Origin: Lachnospiraceae bacterium
GTDB taxonomy: Bacteria > Bacillota > Clostridia > Lachnospirales > Lachnospiraceae
DNA: 47,302 nt
Assembly: GCA_004558185.1 (NCBI GenBank)
Contig: SFDP01000013.1
Span: 1-47,302 of the forward strand
Direction: 5' to 3'
The first letter of the stretch is position 1. The number at the start of each line of letters is the position of its first letter. Positions 7,372 through 15,049 of this stretch are shown here, piece by piece. Under the pieces are notes generated by a model, which searched no databases, was not told where the DNA came from, and worked only from the letters and a program-made list of their open reading frames with translations. The translations under genes and the position numbers were made by a program.

Positions 7372-8347
7372 AATTGGTATTTTAGGTTATGGAAATCTGG
7401 GGAAGGGTGTAGAAAGTGCGATTAAGCAGAACCCTGATATGGAGCTTGCGGCGGTGTTTACCAGAAGAAATCCGCAGGATATGGTAATTCGTACCAAGCA
7501 GGTTTCTGTTTTGTCGGCGGATGAGCTTGCCGGAATGCAGGATAAAATTGATGTATTGATTCTTTGCGGCGGAAGCGCCACGGATCTGCCCGTGCAGACA
7601 CCGGCTTATGCAGGAGATTACAATGTGGTTGACAGCTTTGACACCCATGCAAAGATTCCTGAGCATTTTGCTAAGGTGCAGGAGGCGGCCGCATCAGGAA
7701 AGAAAACGGCTATTATTTCTGTAGGCTGGGATCCCGGAATGTTTTCATTGAATCGATTATATGGGAATGTCATTCTTCCGGAAGGGAAGGACTATACCTT
7801 CTGGGGAAAAGGAGTAAGTCAGGGACATTCTGATGCGATCCGCCGTGTAGAAGGAGTGAAAGACGGAAAGCAGTATACCATACCCGTGGAGGCAGCTCTG
7901 GAGGCAGTAAGAAGCGGAAGCAATCCCGAACTTACCACCAGGCAGAAGCATATAAGAGAATGCTTTGTAGTTCCCAAAGAAGGGGCAGATTTGAAAAAAA
8001 TTGAAGCTGAAATCAAGAATATGCCCAATTATTTTGCTGATTACGATACTACGGTTCATTTTATTACTCAGGAGGAACTTCAGAAAAACCACAGCTCCAT
8101 CCCTCATGGCGGATTCGTGCTCAGAACCGGGGTAACAGGAGTGGATAAGGAGAATAAGCACCTCATTGAGTACAGACTCAAGCTGGATTCCAATCCTGAG
8201 TTTACGGCTTCCGTACTGGTGGCTTATGCCAGGGCAGCATATCGCATGAATCAGGAAGGCTTATATGGCTGCAAAACTGTATTTGATGTTGCACCTGCAT
8301 ACTTAAGTCCATTATCAGGAGAGGAATTACGCAAAAATTTACTGTAA
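7364..8347 (+). CDS. ddh: meso-Diaminopimelate D-dehydrogenase
   Basis: Ddh makes meso-diaminopimelate from tetrahydrodipicolinate in one NADPH-dependent step. The Rossmann loop IRIGILGYGNLGKGVESAI lies at the N-terminus. Family signatures SVGWDPGMFSLNR, GKGVSQGHSDAIRR and GGFVLRTGVTG are present. I choose the ATG at 7364 because it gives 327 aa, the usual family length, starts directly at the Rossmann fold, and has AAGGAGAGAG in front. A longer in-frame start at 7337 would lie inside the regulator gene. It overlaps the regulator stop and lies 26 bp before lysA. Confidence 0.95.
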   Translation: MIRIGILGYGNLGKGVESAIKQNPDMELAAVFTRRNPQDMVIRTKQVSVLSADELAGMQDKIDVLILCGGSATDLPVQTPAYAGDYNVVDSFDTHAKIPEHFAKVQEAAASGKKTAIISVGWDPGMFSLNRLYGNVILPEGKDYTFWGKGVSQGHSDAIRRVEGVKDGKQYTIPVEAALEAVRSGSNPELTTRQKHIRECFVVPKEGADLKKIEAEIKNMPNYFADYDTTVHFITQEELQKNHSSIPHGGFVLRTGVTGVDKENKHLIEYRLKLDSNPEFTASVLVAYARAAYRMNQEGLYGCKTVFDVAPAYLSPLSGEELRKNLL

Positions 8348-8373
8348 ACTGAAGTGAGAAAACGGAGTATTCT

Positions 8374-9645
8374 ATGAAGAAAAAACCTTTTGTGAGTAAA
8401 AATAAGCTGGAAGAGATTATTAAGAGCTATCCCACTCCCTTTCATCTTTATGATGAAAAGGGCATAAGAGAAAATGTAAAAGCATTGAAGGAGGCTTTTT
8501 CCTGGAACAAGGGATTTAAAGAGTTTTTTGCGGTGAAAGCCACTCCTAATCCGTATTTAATCCAGATTTTACGAGAATATGGCTGTGGCTGTGACTGCTC
8601 CTCCCTTACAGAGCTGATGTTATCGAAAGCCATGGGAGTGGAGGGAGAGGACATTATGTTCTCTTCTAATGAAACTCCGGCTAGTGAGTATGCCTATGCG
8701 AATCAAGTGGGAGCTATTATTAACCTGGATGATATTAGCCATATCGATTATCTGGAAAAAACGCTTGGTAAGCTGCCTAAAACTCTTAGCTGCCGATATA
8801 ATCCCGGGGGTGTATTTAAAATCAGTACCAGCATTATGGACAATCCGGGAGATGCCAAATACGGGTTTACTACAGAACAGCTATTTGAAGGCTTTAAACG
8901 ATTAAAGGCCAAGGGAGTTGAAAACTTTGGAATCCATTCTTTTCTGGCCAGCAATACCGTGACTAATGATTATTATCCCACGCTTGCCAGACAATTATTT
9001 GAGCTTGCAGTTAAACTGAAGGAAGATACAGGAGCCAATATTACCTTTATTAATCTGTCAGGAGGAATAGGGGTACCCTACAGACCGGAACAGGAGCCCA
9101 ATGATATTTATGCCATAGGTGAGGGTGTACGCAAGGCATATGAGGAGATTCTGGTTCCGGCCGGCATGGGAGAGGTTGCTATTTATACGGAGTTAGGCCG
9201 ATTTATGATGGCGCCCTATGGGCATTTGATTACAACGGCTATTCACGCTAAGCACACATATAAGGAATATATTGGCTGTGATGCCTGTGCAGTCAACCTG
9301 ATGCGTCCGGCTATGTATGGTGCATATCACCATATTACGGTTAGTGGGAAAGAGGATATGCCCTGTGACCATAAATATGATGTGGTAGGCTCCTTATGTG
9401 AAAATAATGATAAATTTGCCATCGATCGTATGCTGCCCGAAATTGAAACGGGTGATATTCTGGTGATTCATGATACCGGGGCGCATGGCTTTGCCATGGG
9501 CTATAACTATAACGGCAAGTTGAAATCAGCAGAGCTTCTGTTAAAGGAGGATGGCTCTGTGCAATTGATTCGAAGGGCAGAAACACCTAAGGATTACTTT
9601 GCGACATTTGACTGCTTCGATATTTATGAAAAATTTGATTTTTAA
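8374..9645 (+). CDS. lysA: Diaminopimelate decarboxylase
   Basis: This fold-III PLP enzyme decarboxylates meso-diaminopimelate to lysine. The PLP lysine is in EFFAVKATPNPYLIQ, the phosphate loop is NLSGGIGVPYRPE, and the substrate-contacting cysteine region is VGSLCENNDKFA. HDTGAHGFAMGYNYNGK matches the C-terminal family block. The HSFLASN block differs from the HIGSQ of common LysA proteins, placing this in the divergent Firmicutes branch. A carboxynorspermidine-type decarboxylase is a weaker alternative. Being next to ddh argues strongly for lysA. The length is 423 aa. Confidence 0.9.
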   Translation: MKKKPFVSKNKLEEIIKSYPTPFHLYDEKGIRENVKALKEAFSWNKGFKEFFAVKATPNPYLIQILREYGCGCDCSSLTELMLSKAMGVEGEDIMFSSNETPASEYAYANQVGAIINLDDISHIDYLEKTLGKLPKTLSCRYNPGGVFKISTSIMDNPGDAKYGFTTEQLFEGFKRLKAKGVENFGIHSFLASNTVTNDYYPTLARQLFELAVKLKEDTGANITFINLSGGIGVPYRPEQEPNDIYAIGEGVRKAYEEILVPAGMGEVAIYTELGRFMMAPYGHLITTAIHAKHTYKEYIGCDACAVNLMRPAMYGAYHHITVSGKEDMPCDHKYDVVGSLCENNDKFAIDRMLPEIETGDILVIHDTGAHGFAMGYNYNGKLKSAELLLKEDGSVQLIRRAETPKDYFATFDCFDIYEKFDF

Positions 9646-9660
9646 ATTTCAAGAAAAGAC

Positions 9661-9689
9661 TTGTCTTTCCTATTAAATTATGCTAAGAT
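9661..9689 (+). promoter_or_regulatory. Promoter of tRNA-Leu
   Basis: TTGTCT (9661-9666) and TAAGAT (9684-9689) are separated by 17 bp and end 24 bp before the tRNA. The TGC just before the -10 gives it a partial extended -10 character. Confidence 0.6.
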
Positions 9690-9713
9690 AATCTTCGGTT
9701 CAAGAAACCGAAG

Positions 9714-9796
9714 GCCGGTGTGTCGGAATGGCAGACGAGGCAGACTCAAAATCTGTTGTTGGCAACAACGTGCGGGTTCAAGTCCCGCCGCCGGCA
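9714..9796 (+). tRNA. tRNA-Leu (anticodon CAA)
   Basis: The 83-nt sequence folds as a class II tRNA. The acceptor arm pairs GCCGGTG (9714-9720) with CGCCGGC (9789-9795) through one G-T wobble. The D arm lies around GGAATGGCAGACGAG. The anticodon stem CAGA/TCTG holds loop CTCAAAA with anticodon CAA. A long variable arm (TGTTGGCAACAACG) and the T arm GCGGGTTCAAGTCCCGC follow. CAA reads the UUG leucine codon. The CCA end is not encoded. Confidence 0.95.
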
Positions 9797-9802
9797 GTGT
9801 GA

Positions 9803-9831
9803 AACACCGATTAATTCGGTGTTTTTTCATT
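9803..9831 (+). terminator. Terminator after tRNA-Leu
   Basis: ACACCGA and TCGGTGT pair around ATTAAT and lead directly into TTTTTT, six bases after the tRNA discriminator base. Confidence 0.88.
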
Positions 9832-9956
9832 TTCACATGATTACTTTTGAAAATACGCAGGAAAGGAGATTCCTGTGCAACCATCAAATCATTCTCATCA
9901 AACAGCCAATTTTCAGTAATGAAGCGATGCTCCCTTTAATTTAGAAAGGAAACAAA

Positions 9957-10613
9957 ATGTCTACAGAGCTATATTTAATTCATACAGGTTTTCTGCGGGA
10001 GCAGGAGGTTTTTGAACGCAAGCTGCGTATGGTCAGTGCAGAGCGAAAAAAGAGAGTGGAGGCCTGCAGGGCAATGGAGGATAAGCTGCGTTCTCTGGCA
10101 GGAGGCCTGCTTTTAGAGGAATTGTTAAGGCAGAATTTTTATTCTCCGCAGAAGCTGGTGCGTGATGATAGTGGAAAATTAAGAATAGCAGAGGAGGAGG
10201 ATTTCTTTTTTAATCTTTCTCATTCAGGAGATTATGCTGCCTGCGTGATTTCCACGCACCCTGTGGGAGTGGACATTCAGCAATACAGGCCTGTGAAGCA
10301 TGGAGTGGCTAAGCGTTTTTTTCAGCCGCAGGAAGCCCGGCATATCGAAAAAAACAGGGGAGATGATGAAAACTTATTTTTTCGCTATTGGACAGGCAAG
10401 GAAAGCTACAGTAAATTAACCGGAGAGGGGCTTGCCCAGAGCTTTAACAGCCTTGCGGTAAATTTGGAGAAGGGAATAGTAGAAGATAAAAGAAGGCCTG
10501 AGACCATTAGCTTTCTAAAGGAATATTTTTGTCTGCCGGACTATGCCATTACCGTTGCCAGTCATAAGAATGATTTTTTCCGGTTTGTAAAGAAAATAAT
10601 CTATAGGATGTAA
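9957..10613 (+). CDS. 4'-Phosphopantetheinyl transferase (Sfp type)
   Basis: The enzyme moves phosphopantetheine from CoA to a carrier-protein serine. The three family motifs are seen: FFFNLSHSGDYAACVIS, PVGVDIQQYRPV with the Mg-binding aspartate, and RYWTGKESYSKLTGEGL with the catalytic Trp-x-x-Lys-Glu. The length (218 aa) fits the Sfp class that serves NRPS/PKS carriers, rather than the short AcpS class. No NRPS or PKS is in the window, so the partner is unknown. The start at 9957 follows a clean AGAAAGGAAACAAA ribosome site. Confidence 0.93.
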   Translation: MSTELYLIHTGFLREQEVFERKLRMVSAERKKRVEACRAMEDKLRSLAGGLLLEELLRQNFYSPQKLVRDDSGKLRIAEEEDFFFNLSHSGDYAACVISTHPVGVDIQQYRPVKHGVAKRFFQPQEARHIEKNRGDDENLFFRYWTGKESYSKLTGEGLAQSFNSLAVNLEKGIVEDKRRPETISFLKEYFCLPDYAITVASHKNDFFRFVKKIIYRM

Positions 10614-10646
10614 AAAGAGTGTTGGAAACAAAACGCTCTTTTTTCA
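10614..10646 (+). terminator. Terminator after phosphopantetheinyl transferase
   Basis: AAAAGAGTGTT and AACGCTCTTTT pair around GGAAACAA and continue into TTTTC. It overlaps the stop codon region of the upstream gene. Confidence 0.85.
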
Positions 10647-10681
10647 TATGGTAAAGAAAGAATAAAACAGGAAAAGGTTAT

Positions 10682-11215
10682 ATGGCAGCAAGGATTATTT
10701 TAGATGCCGGTCATGGAGGCTGGGATAACGGAGCAAGCTATCAGGGAAGAAACGAAAAGGATGATAATCTGGCTCTTACTCTGGCAGTGGGAGACCTTTT
10801 ACAAAGCAATGGATTTCAGGTGTTTTATACCCGCACAGAGGATATTTACCAAAGACCGTACCAAAAGGCTACGATCGCCAATGAAATAGGAGGGGATTTA
10901 TTCGTCAGTATCCATCGCAATTCCAGTCCCATCCCCAACCAGTATAATGGGGTAGAAACTCTGGTCTATTCCAATCAGGGACTTCCTAAAAGAGTCGCAG
11001 AAAATATTAACCGTCAGTTGGAGGCTGTGGGTTATAAAAACCTGGGAGTAGAAGAGAGGCCCGGCTTAATTGTACTTAACTCAACACAGATGCCGGCAGT
11101 TTTGGTAGAGGCAGGCTTTATCAATTCTGATATTGATAATAATCTTTTTGACAGCCGCTTTCAGCAAACGGCCAGGGCAATAGCCGATGGAATCCGGGAG
11201 AGCTTTGTGGAGTAA
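10682..11215 (+). CDS. N-acetylmuramoyl-L-alanine amidase (Amidase_3), single domain
   Basis: The protein is a stand-alone Amidase_3 domain that cleaves the MurNAc-L-Ala bond of peptidoglycan. The zinc ligands and catalytic residues are visible: H11 in LDAGHGGWD, E25 in GRNEKDDN, the histidine in LFVSIHRNSS, and the catalytic glutamate in AVLVEAGFIN. At 177 aa it has no signal peptide, SH3 domain or LysM domain. It therefore depends on another export route, acts at lysis, or is phage-derived. It is bracketed by terminators and is transcribed alone. Confidence 0.92.
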   Translation: MAARIILDAGHGGWDNGASYQGRNEKDDNLALTLAVGDLLQSNGFQVFYTRTEDIYQRPYQKATIANEIGGDLFVSIHRNSSPIPNQYNGVETLVYSNQGLPKRVAENINRQLEAVGYKNLGVEERPGLIVLNSTQMPAVLVEAGFINSDIDNNLFDSRFQQTARAIADGIRESFVE

Positions 11216-11241
11216 TTACCTGAAACAAAATAGATCATAAA

Positions 11242-11273
11242 AAAAAGAGAAAGGACTAAACCTTTCTCTTTTT
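11242..11273. terminator. Bidirectional terminator between convergent genes
   Basis: AAAAAGAGAAAGG and CCTTTCTCTTTTT form a perfect 13-bp stem around ACTAAA, with A-tracts and T-tracts on either side. It serves both the amidase gene and the convergent transporter gene. Confidence 0.9.
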
Positions 11274-11280
11274 GCGCAGA

Positions 11281-12600
11281 TTAATGACTGCCTTCCCCTA
11301 CAGCCTCCCTGGAGGCTTCGGTGGGAGTTTCTTCCCCGCTTCCCTCATTAGTGACTGAGGGGGGAAGGGTTAAAAGTACCTTGGTGATCCGATTTTGACT
11401 GACTGACTTTACCTGAATATGTATGCCGTCTGATGTGGTCACTTCATCCCCATCTTCAGGCATGCGATCCAAAATCTCAATGACGATTCCGGCGATGGAA
11501 TCATAGTCTTCGCTGTCCAGCTTGGTGCCAAGTGCATCATTGATATCATCCAGCTTCATGGAACCCTCTACCAGATAGGTGCCAGGCTCTATCTCCTGAA
11601 TATATTCTTCTTCCTCGGCATCGTACTCATCACGAATCTCACCTACGATTTCTTCTAACAGATCCTCCATAGTAATCATGCCTACACAGGCACCGTATTC
11701 ATTGAGCACGAAAGCTACATTCTGCATCTGCTGACGAAGCTCCATCATTAAATCAGCAGTTTTCTTATATTCGTAAGTATAATGTGCATCACGGAGAATA
11801 CTCCGGATGGAAAAGCTCTCTTTATTCTCGACTAAAATAAAATCCTTTATGTTAACTTGACCGATAATATTATCCTTATCCTCTTCATACACCGGAATTC
11901 GGGTATACATATACTCTCTGAACAGGGAAAGTAAATCCTCATAGCCGGAGTTGATATCAACGGTAACCATATCGATTCTGGGAATCATAATGTCCTTTGC
12001 CACAGCATCACTGAAATCAAATACATTATAAATCATTTCCCGCTCTTCTGATTCAATAACCCCGTCTTCATGACTGACATCCACATAGGTTTTCAGTTCC
12101 GTTTCGGTCATAGTTGGTTTGGCATTAGGGTCCAGCTTAAGAAGCCTTAATATGGAATTGGAAAATAAATCAATAAGATAAATAACAGGTGTTAGCACAA
12201 CCATCAAAGCCTTGATGACAGGAGCATAGGCCAGGGCCAGCTTCTGCGAATGTACCTTTGCCAATGTTTTGGGGAAAATCTCTCCAAACAAAAGCACCAG
12301 CAGGGTAAGAATACCGGTAGCAACCCCAACTGCCAAATTGATTTTTATGGCCAGTGTGGTGGCCAAAGCGGAGGCAGAGATATTGACGATATTATTACCG
12401 ATTAAAATTGCACTGATCATTTTTCCATAATTGTCTAAAATGGCTTCTACAGTAGCAGCTCTTTTATTTCCTTCTTCAATCAGGCTTCGGATCTTCACAC
12501 GATTGACCGTGGAAAGAGCTGTTTCCGCAGAGGAAAAGAAGCCCGAGAGAAAAAGCAGGATGAAAAGAATAACAACCTGTATGACACCAGTGGTATCCAA
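11281..12600 (-). CDS. CNNM/CorC-type membrane protein with CBS pair
   Basis: The protein belongs to the hemolysin-C/CNNM family linked to Mg2+ (or Co2+) efflux. The N-terminal DUF21 membrane domain (about 1-185) contains FFSSAETALSTVNRVKIRS and LLFGEIFPKTLAKVHS. Two CBS domains (about 200-325) bind nucleotide, and the C-terminal CorC_HlyC domain is at about 340-420. The Thr/Glu/Ser-rich C-tail is unremarkable. The start is a TTG (12598-12600), supported by AAGGAGTGA nine bases upstream on the minus strand. No ATG before the first membrane helix would keep the SAETALS block intact. It is the only backbone gene on the minus strand. Confidence 0.92.
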   Translation of the reverse strand: MDTTGVIQVVILFILLFLSGFFSSAETALSTVNRVKIRSLIEEGNKRAATVEAILDNYGKMISAILIGNNIVNISASALATTLAIKINLAVGVATGILTLLVLLFGEIFPKTLAKVHSQKLALAYAPVIKALMVVLTPVIYLIDLFSNSILRLLKLDPNAKPTMTETELKTYVDVSHEDGVIESEEREMIYNVFDFSDAVAKDIMIPRIDMVTVDINSGYEDLLSLFREYMYTRIPVYEEDKDNIIGQVNIKDFILVENKESFSIRSILRDAHYTYEYKKTADLMMELRQQMQNVAFVLNEYGACVGMITMEDLLEEIVGEIRDEYDAEEEEYIQEIEPGTYLVEGSMKLDDINDALGTKLDSEDYDSIAGIVIEILDRMPEDGDEVTTSDGIHIQVKSVSQNRITKVLLTLPPSVTNEGSGEETPTEASREAVGEGSH

Positions 12601-12755
12601 AAAAAATCACTCCTTTTTTCATTAAATTTCCTGTCTATAGCAGGTTGAAAGTAATACTACAGAAAAGAGAGACAAATGTCAAGATTTTCGTAATGTTTAT
12701 CGGTGATTTCTCATAGAAATAAAGGGGAATACAAAAATGAGAAGGGGGATTTATT

Positions 12756-13151
12756 ATGGAAAAAAATCAGGCAAGAGAGGGAAATGCACAAATACTGCCG
12801 GCCTCCCTTTTTCCTGTGCTGTTGGGGCTTCTGGCCGGCTACCTGGTGACTCTCATGGGATTGTTTATCCTGGCTCTTTTGCTGCTTCAGTTTCAACTGT
12901 CTTCTGAAATGGTAGAAATCGGGATTCTGATCTTATATTTGTTATCTGTTTTTGTAGCAGGCTATCTGGTAGGTAAAGTAAAAAAAACAAGAAAATTTTT
13001 GTGGGGAATGGCAGAGGGGATAGCCTATTATTTAGTTTTGCTGATTCTTTCGGCAATCATGCAAAAAACAATGGGTGCAGACGGAAGAGAGCTGTTCACT
13101 GCGTTCTGCCTTTGTGCGGGAGGCGGAATGCTGGGAGGAATGCTTTCCTAA
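12756..13151 (+). CDS. Four-helix membrane protein of the TIGR04086 family
   Basis: The 131-aa protein has four hydrophobic segments: PASLFPVLLGLLAGYLVTL, LFILALLLLQFQL, IGILILYLLSVFVAGYLVG and a GIAYYLVLLILSA helix. It ends with the glycine-rich CLCAGGGMLGGMLS. This layout and its place one gene before the SCIFF peptide match TIGR04086, a family of unknown function kept beside scfA in Clostridia. It may be a membrane factor for the SCIFF system, but nothing in the sequence shows how. The ribosome site AGAAGGGGGA lies nine bases upstream. Confidence 0.8.
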   Translation: MEKNQAREGNAQILPASLFPVLLGLLAGYLVTLMGLFILALLLLQFQLSSEMVEIGILILYLLSVFVAGYLVGKVKKTRKFLWGMAEGIAYYLVLLILSAIMQKTMGADGRELFTAFCLCAGGGMLGGMLS

Positions 13152-13202
13152 ATCCCAAGTTACCGGAATTTGCAGAAAAGACTTTCCCTGACAGAGGATA
13201 TG

Positions 13203-13211
13203 TGATATACT
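13203..13211 (+). promoter_or_regulatory. Extended -10 promoter of scfA
   Basis: TGATATACT gives an extended -10 (TG-n-TATACT) about 60 bp before scfA. The -35 at the correct distance (TTTCCC, 13183-13188) is weak, which is usual for extended -10 promoters. Confidence 0.45.
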
Positions 13212-13271
13212 AATCAAGAATTTATGCTACATAAGGCCAGTACAGACTGGCCAGAGTAAGGAGGCTTCAGG

Positions 13272-13415
13272 ATGAAACGTATCAAAACTTTAACCACCAG
13301 AGATTACAAGGAATCTATGAAAAAGGGCGGCTGTGGTGAGTGTCAGACCTCTTGTCAGTCGGCTTGCAAAACTTCCTGTACCGTAGGAAACCAGAGCTGT
13401 GAACAGGTTAAATAA
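13272..13415 (+). CDS. scfA: Six-cysteine SCIFF precursor peptide
   Basis: This 47-aa peptide opens MKRIKTLTTRDYKESMKKGG and has cysteines at positions 21, 24, 28, 32, 36 and 43. That pattern defines SCIFF (six cysteines in forty-five residues), the near-universal clostridial ranthipeptide. In characterised members the paired radical SAM maturase makes thioether bonds from these cysteines to non-alpha carbons. GTAAGGAGGC gives a strong ribosome site. The maturase follows 116 bp downstream. The final biological role of mature SCIFF is still open. Confidence 0.95.
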   Translation: MKRIKTLTTRDYKESMKKGGCGECQTSCQSACKTSCTVGNQSCEQVK

Positions 13416-13531
13416 ATAAGCAAAATAGGGAAAGGCAGATATTGCCGGATGACAGACTCGAGGCTGCAGCAGTGGGGATTGCTGCAGTCCCGGGTCTGTT
13501 TCTGGTAATGGAGAAAGGAAAAGCAGAGAAG

Positions 13532-14938
13532 ATGATTCATCAATATATCAATAATGGCTATCATATTGTTTTGGATGTGAACAGTGGTTCTGTCCATGTT
13601 GTGGACCGGTTGGTCTATGAAGCGATTCCGTTACTGGAATCTGTGTTTACGAAGGATAATTTGGAAAAGAGCAATGAGACAAGGCAGGAGATTTTTTTGG
13701 AAGCCTTAGAAGCCTTAGGCGGTTTGGAGGCTTCACCGGAAGATAAGCAGGAAATCATTGAGGATATTTTTACTCTGGCAGAAAAAGGGCAACTGTATTC
13801 GGATGATTTATATGAGGAATACATCGACGAATTTAAGGAGAGGGAAACGGTAGTCAAGGCCCTCTGTCTGCATATTGCCCATGACTGCAATCTGGCCTGC
13901 AAATACTGCTTTGCCCAAGAGGGAGAGTATCATGGAAGAAGAGAAATGATGAGTGTCGAGGTAGGAAAGAAGGCACTGGATTTTCTGGTAAAGAATTCCG
14001 GAAACAGGGTGAACCTAGAGGTGGATTTTTTTGGCGGGGAGCCGTTGATGAACTGGCCGGTGGTCAAGGAACTGGTGGCCTATGGCCGAAGTCTGGAGGA
14101 GCCCTTCCATAAAAGGTTCCGTTTTACTCTGACCACTAACGGGGTTTTGTTAAATGATGAAATCCTGGAGTTTTTAAATAAGGAAATGAGCAATGTGGTG
14201 TTAAGCATCGACGGCAGAAAGGAAGTACATGATTATATGCGGCCTTTCCGCGGCGGCCAGGGCAGCTATGAGGGGATTGTTCCCAAATTTCAAAAGCTGG
14301 CAGAGAGCCGGGGACAGATGAATTACTATGTTCGGGGAACCTTTACCCATAATAATCTGGACTTTGCCAAGGATGTTCTCCACCTGGCGGATTTGGGCTT
14401 TCAGCAGATTTCAGTAGAGCCGGTGGTGGCAGATCAAAAGGAAGGTCATGCGCTGAAGGAGGAGGATATTCCCAGACTGTTAGAAGAGTATGACACATTG
14501 GCCGTGGAGCTGTTGAAGCGAAAAAAAGCCGGAAAAGGGGTAAATTTCTTCCATTTTATGATCGACCTAGAGGGAGGCCCCTGTGTGGCCAAAAGACTGA
14601 CTGGGTGCGGCTCAGGAACGGAGTACCTGGCGGTGACTCCGTGGGGAGACCTGTATCCCTGTCACCAGTTTGTCGGTCAGGAGGATTTCCTGCTTGGAAA
14701 TGTAGAGGAAGGAATTTTACGGAAGGATCTGGTTCGGGAGTTTAAGTGCTGCAACGTATATGCAAAGGAAAAATGTCGCAGTTGTTTTGCCAAATTCTAC
14801 TGCAGTGGAGGCTGTGCGGCCAATTCCAACAATTTTCATGGGAATATTAACGATACCTATGACCTGGGCTGTACCTTGCAAAAAAAACGTATTGAGTGTG
14901 CAATCATGATGCAGGCGGCCCTGAGCGAAGAAGAATAA
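13532..14938 (+). CDS. scfB: SCIFF peptide radical SAM maturase
   Basis: The enzyme installs thioether crosslinks in ScfA. The radical SAM cluster CxxxCxxC is in HIAHDCNLACKYCFAQEGEY, with VDFFGGEPLMNW as the second SAM motif. A C-terminal SPASM/auxiliary-cluster region is rich in cysteines (LTGCGSG, LYPCHQF, FKCCNVYAKEKCRSCF, YCSGGCAANS). The N-terminal 80 residues form the RiPP recognition element region. I choose the ATG at 13532, which gives MIHQYINNGYHIVLDVNSGS, the usual family N-terminus, with GAGAAAGGA upstream. An in-frame start at 13442 would add 30 residues without similarity. The length is then 468 aa. Confidence 0.95.
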   Translation: MIHQYINNGYHIVLDVNSGSVHVVDRLVYEAIPLLESVFTKDNLEKSNETRQEIFLEALEALGGLEASPEDKQEIIEDIFTLAEKGQLYSDDLYEEYIDEFKERETVVKALCLHIAHDCNLACKYCFAQEGEYHGRREMMSVEVGKKALDFLVKNSGNRVNLEVDFFGGEPLMNWPVVKELVAYGRSLEEPFHKRFRFTLTTNGVLLNDEILEFLNKEMSNVVLSIDGRKEVHDYMRPFRGGQGSYEGIVPKFQKLAESRGQMNYYVRGTFTHNNLDFAKDVLHLADLGFQQISVEPVVADQKEGHALKEEDIPRLLEEYDTLAVELLKRKKAGKGVNFFHFMIDLEGGPCVAKRLTGCGSGTEYLAVTPWGDLYPCHQFVGQEDFLLGNVEEGILRKDLVREFKCCNVYAKEKCRSCFAKFYCSGGCAANSNNFHGNINDTYDLGCTLQKKRIECAIMMQAALSEEE

Positions 14939-15049
14939 TTTTACAGAAAGCAAAAATCTCACTTGTTGACTTAAGAAATAGAGCAGGCAGGGCCCGCTCT
15001 ATGCACGGGGATACTTCGGGATTTGTTACGCTTCGGAATGGGGATTACT

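Noticed and set aside
8374..9645. Carboxynorspermidine decarboxylase (NspC)
   Set aside because: The fold is shared, but the neighbouring ddh and a DNPR-type murE point to diaminopimelate decarboxylase.
9720..9944. 74-residue ORF on the + strand and a 69-residue ORF on the opposite strand
   Set aside because: Both run over the tRNA-Leu gene and its terminator; they are shadows.
13442..13531. Thirty-residue N-terminal extension of the SCIFF maturase
   Set aside because: The family starts at the MIH(Q/K)Y block; the extension has no similarity and the ribosome site fits the ATG at 13532.
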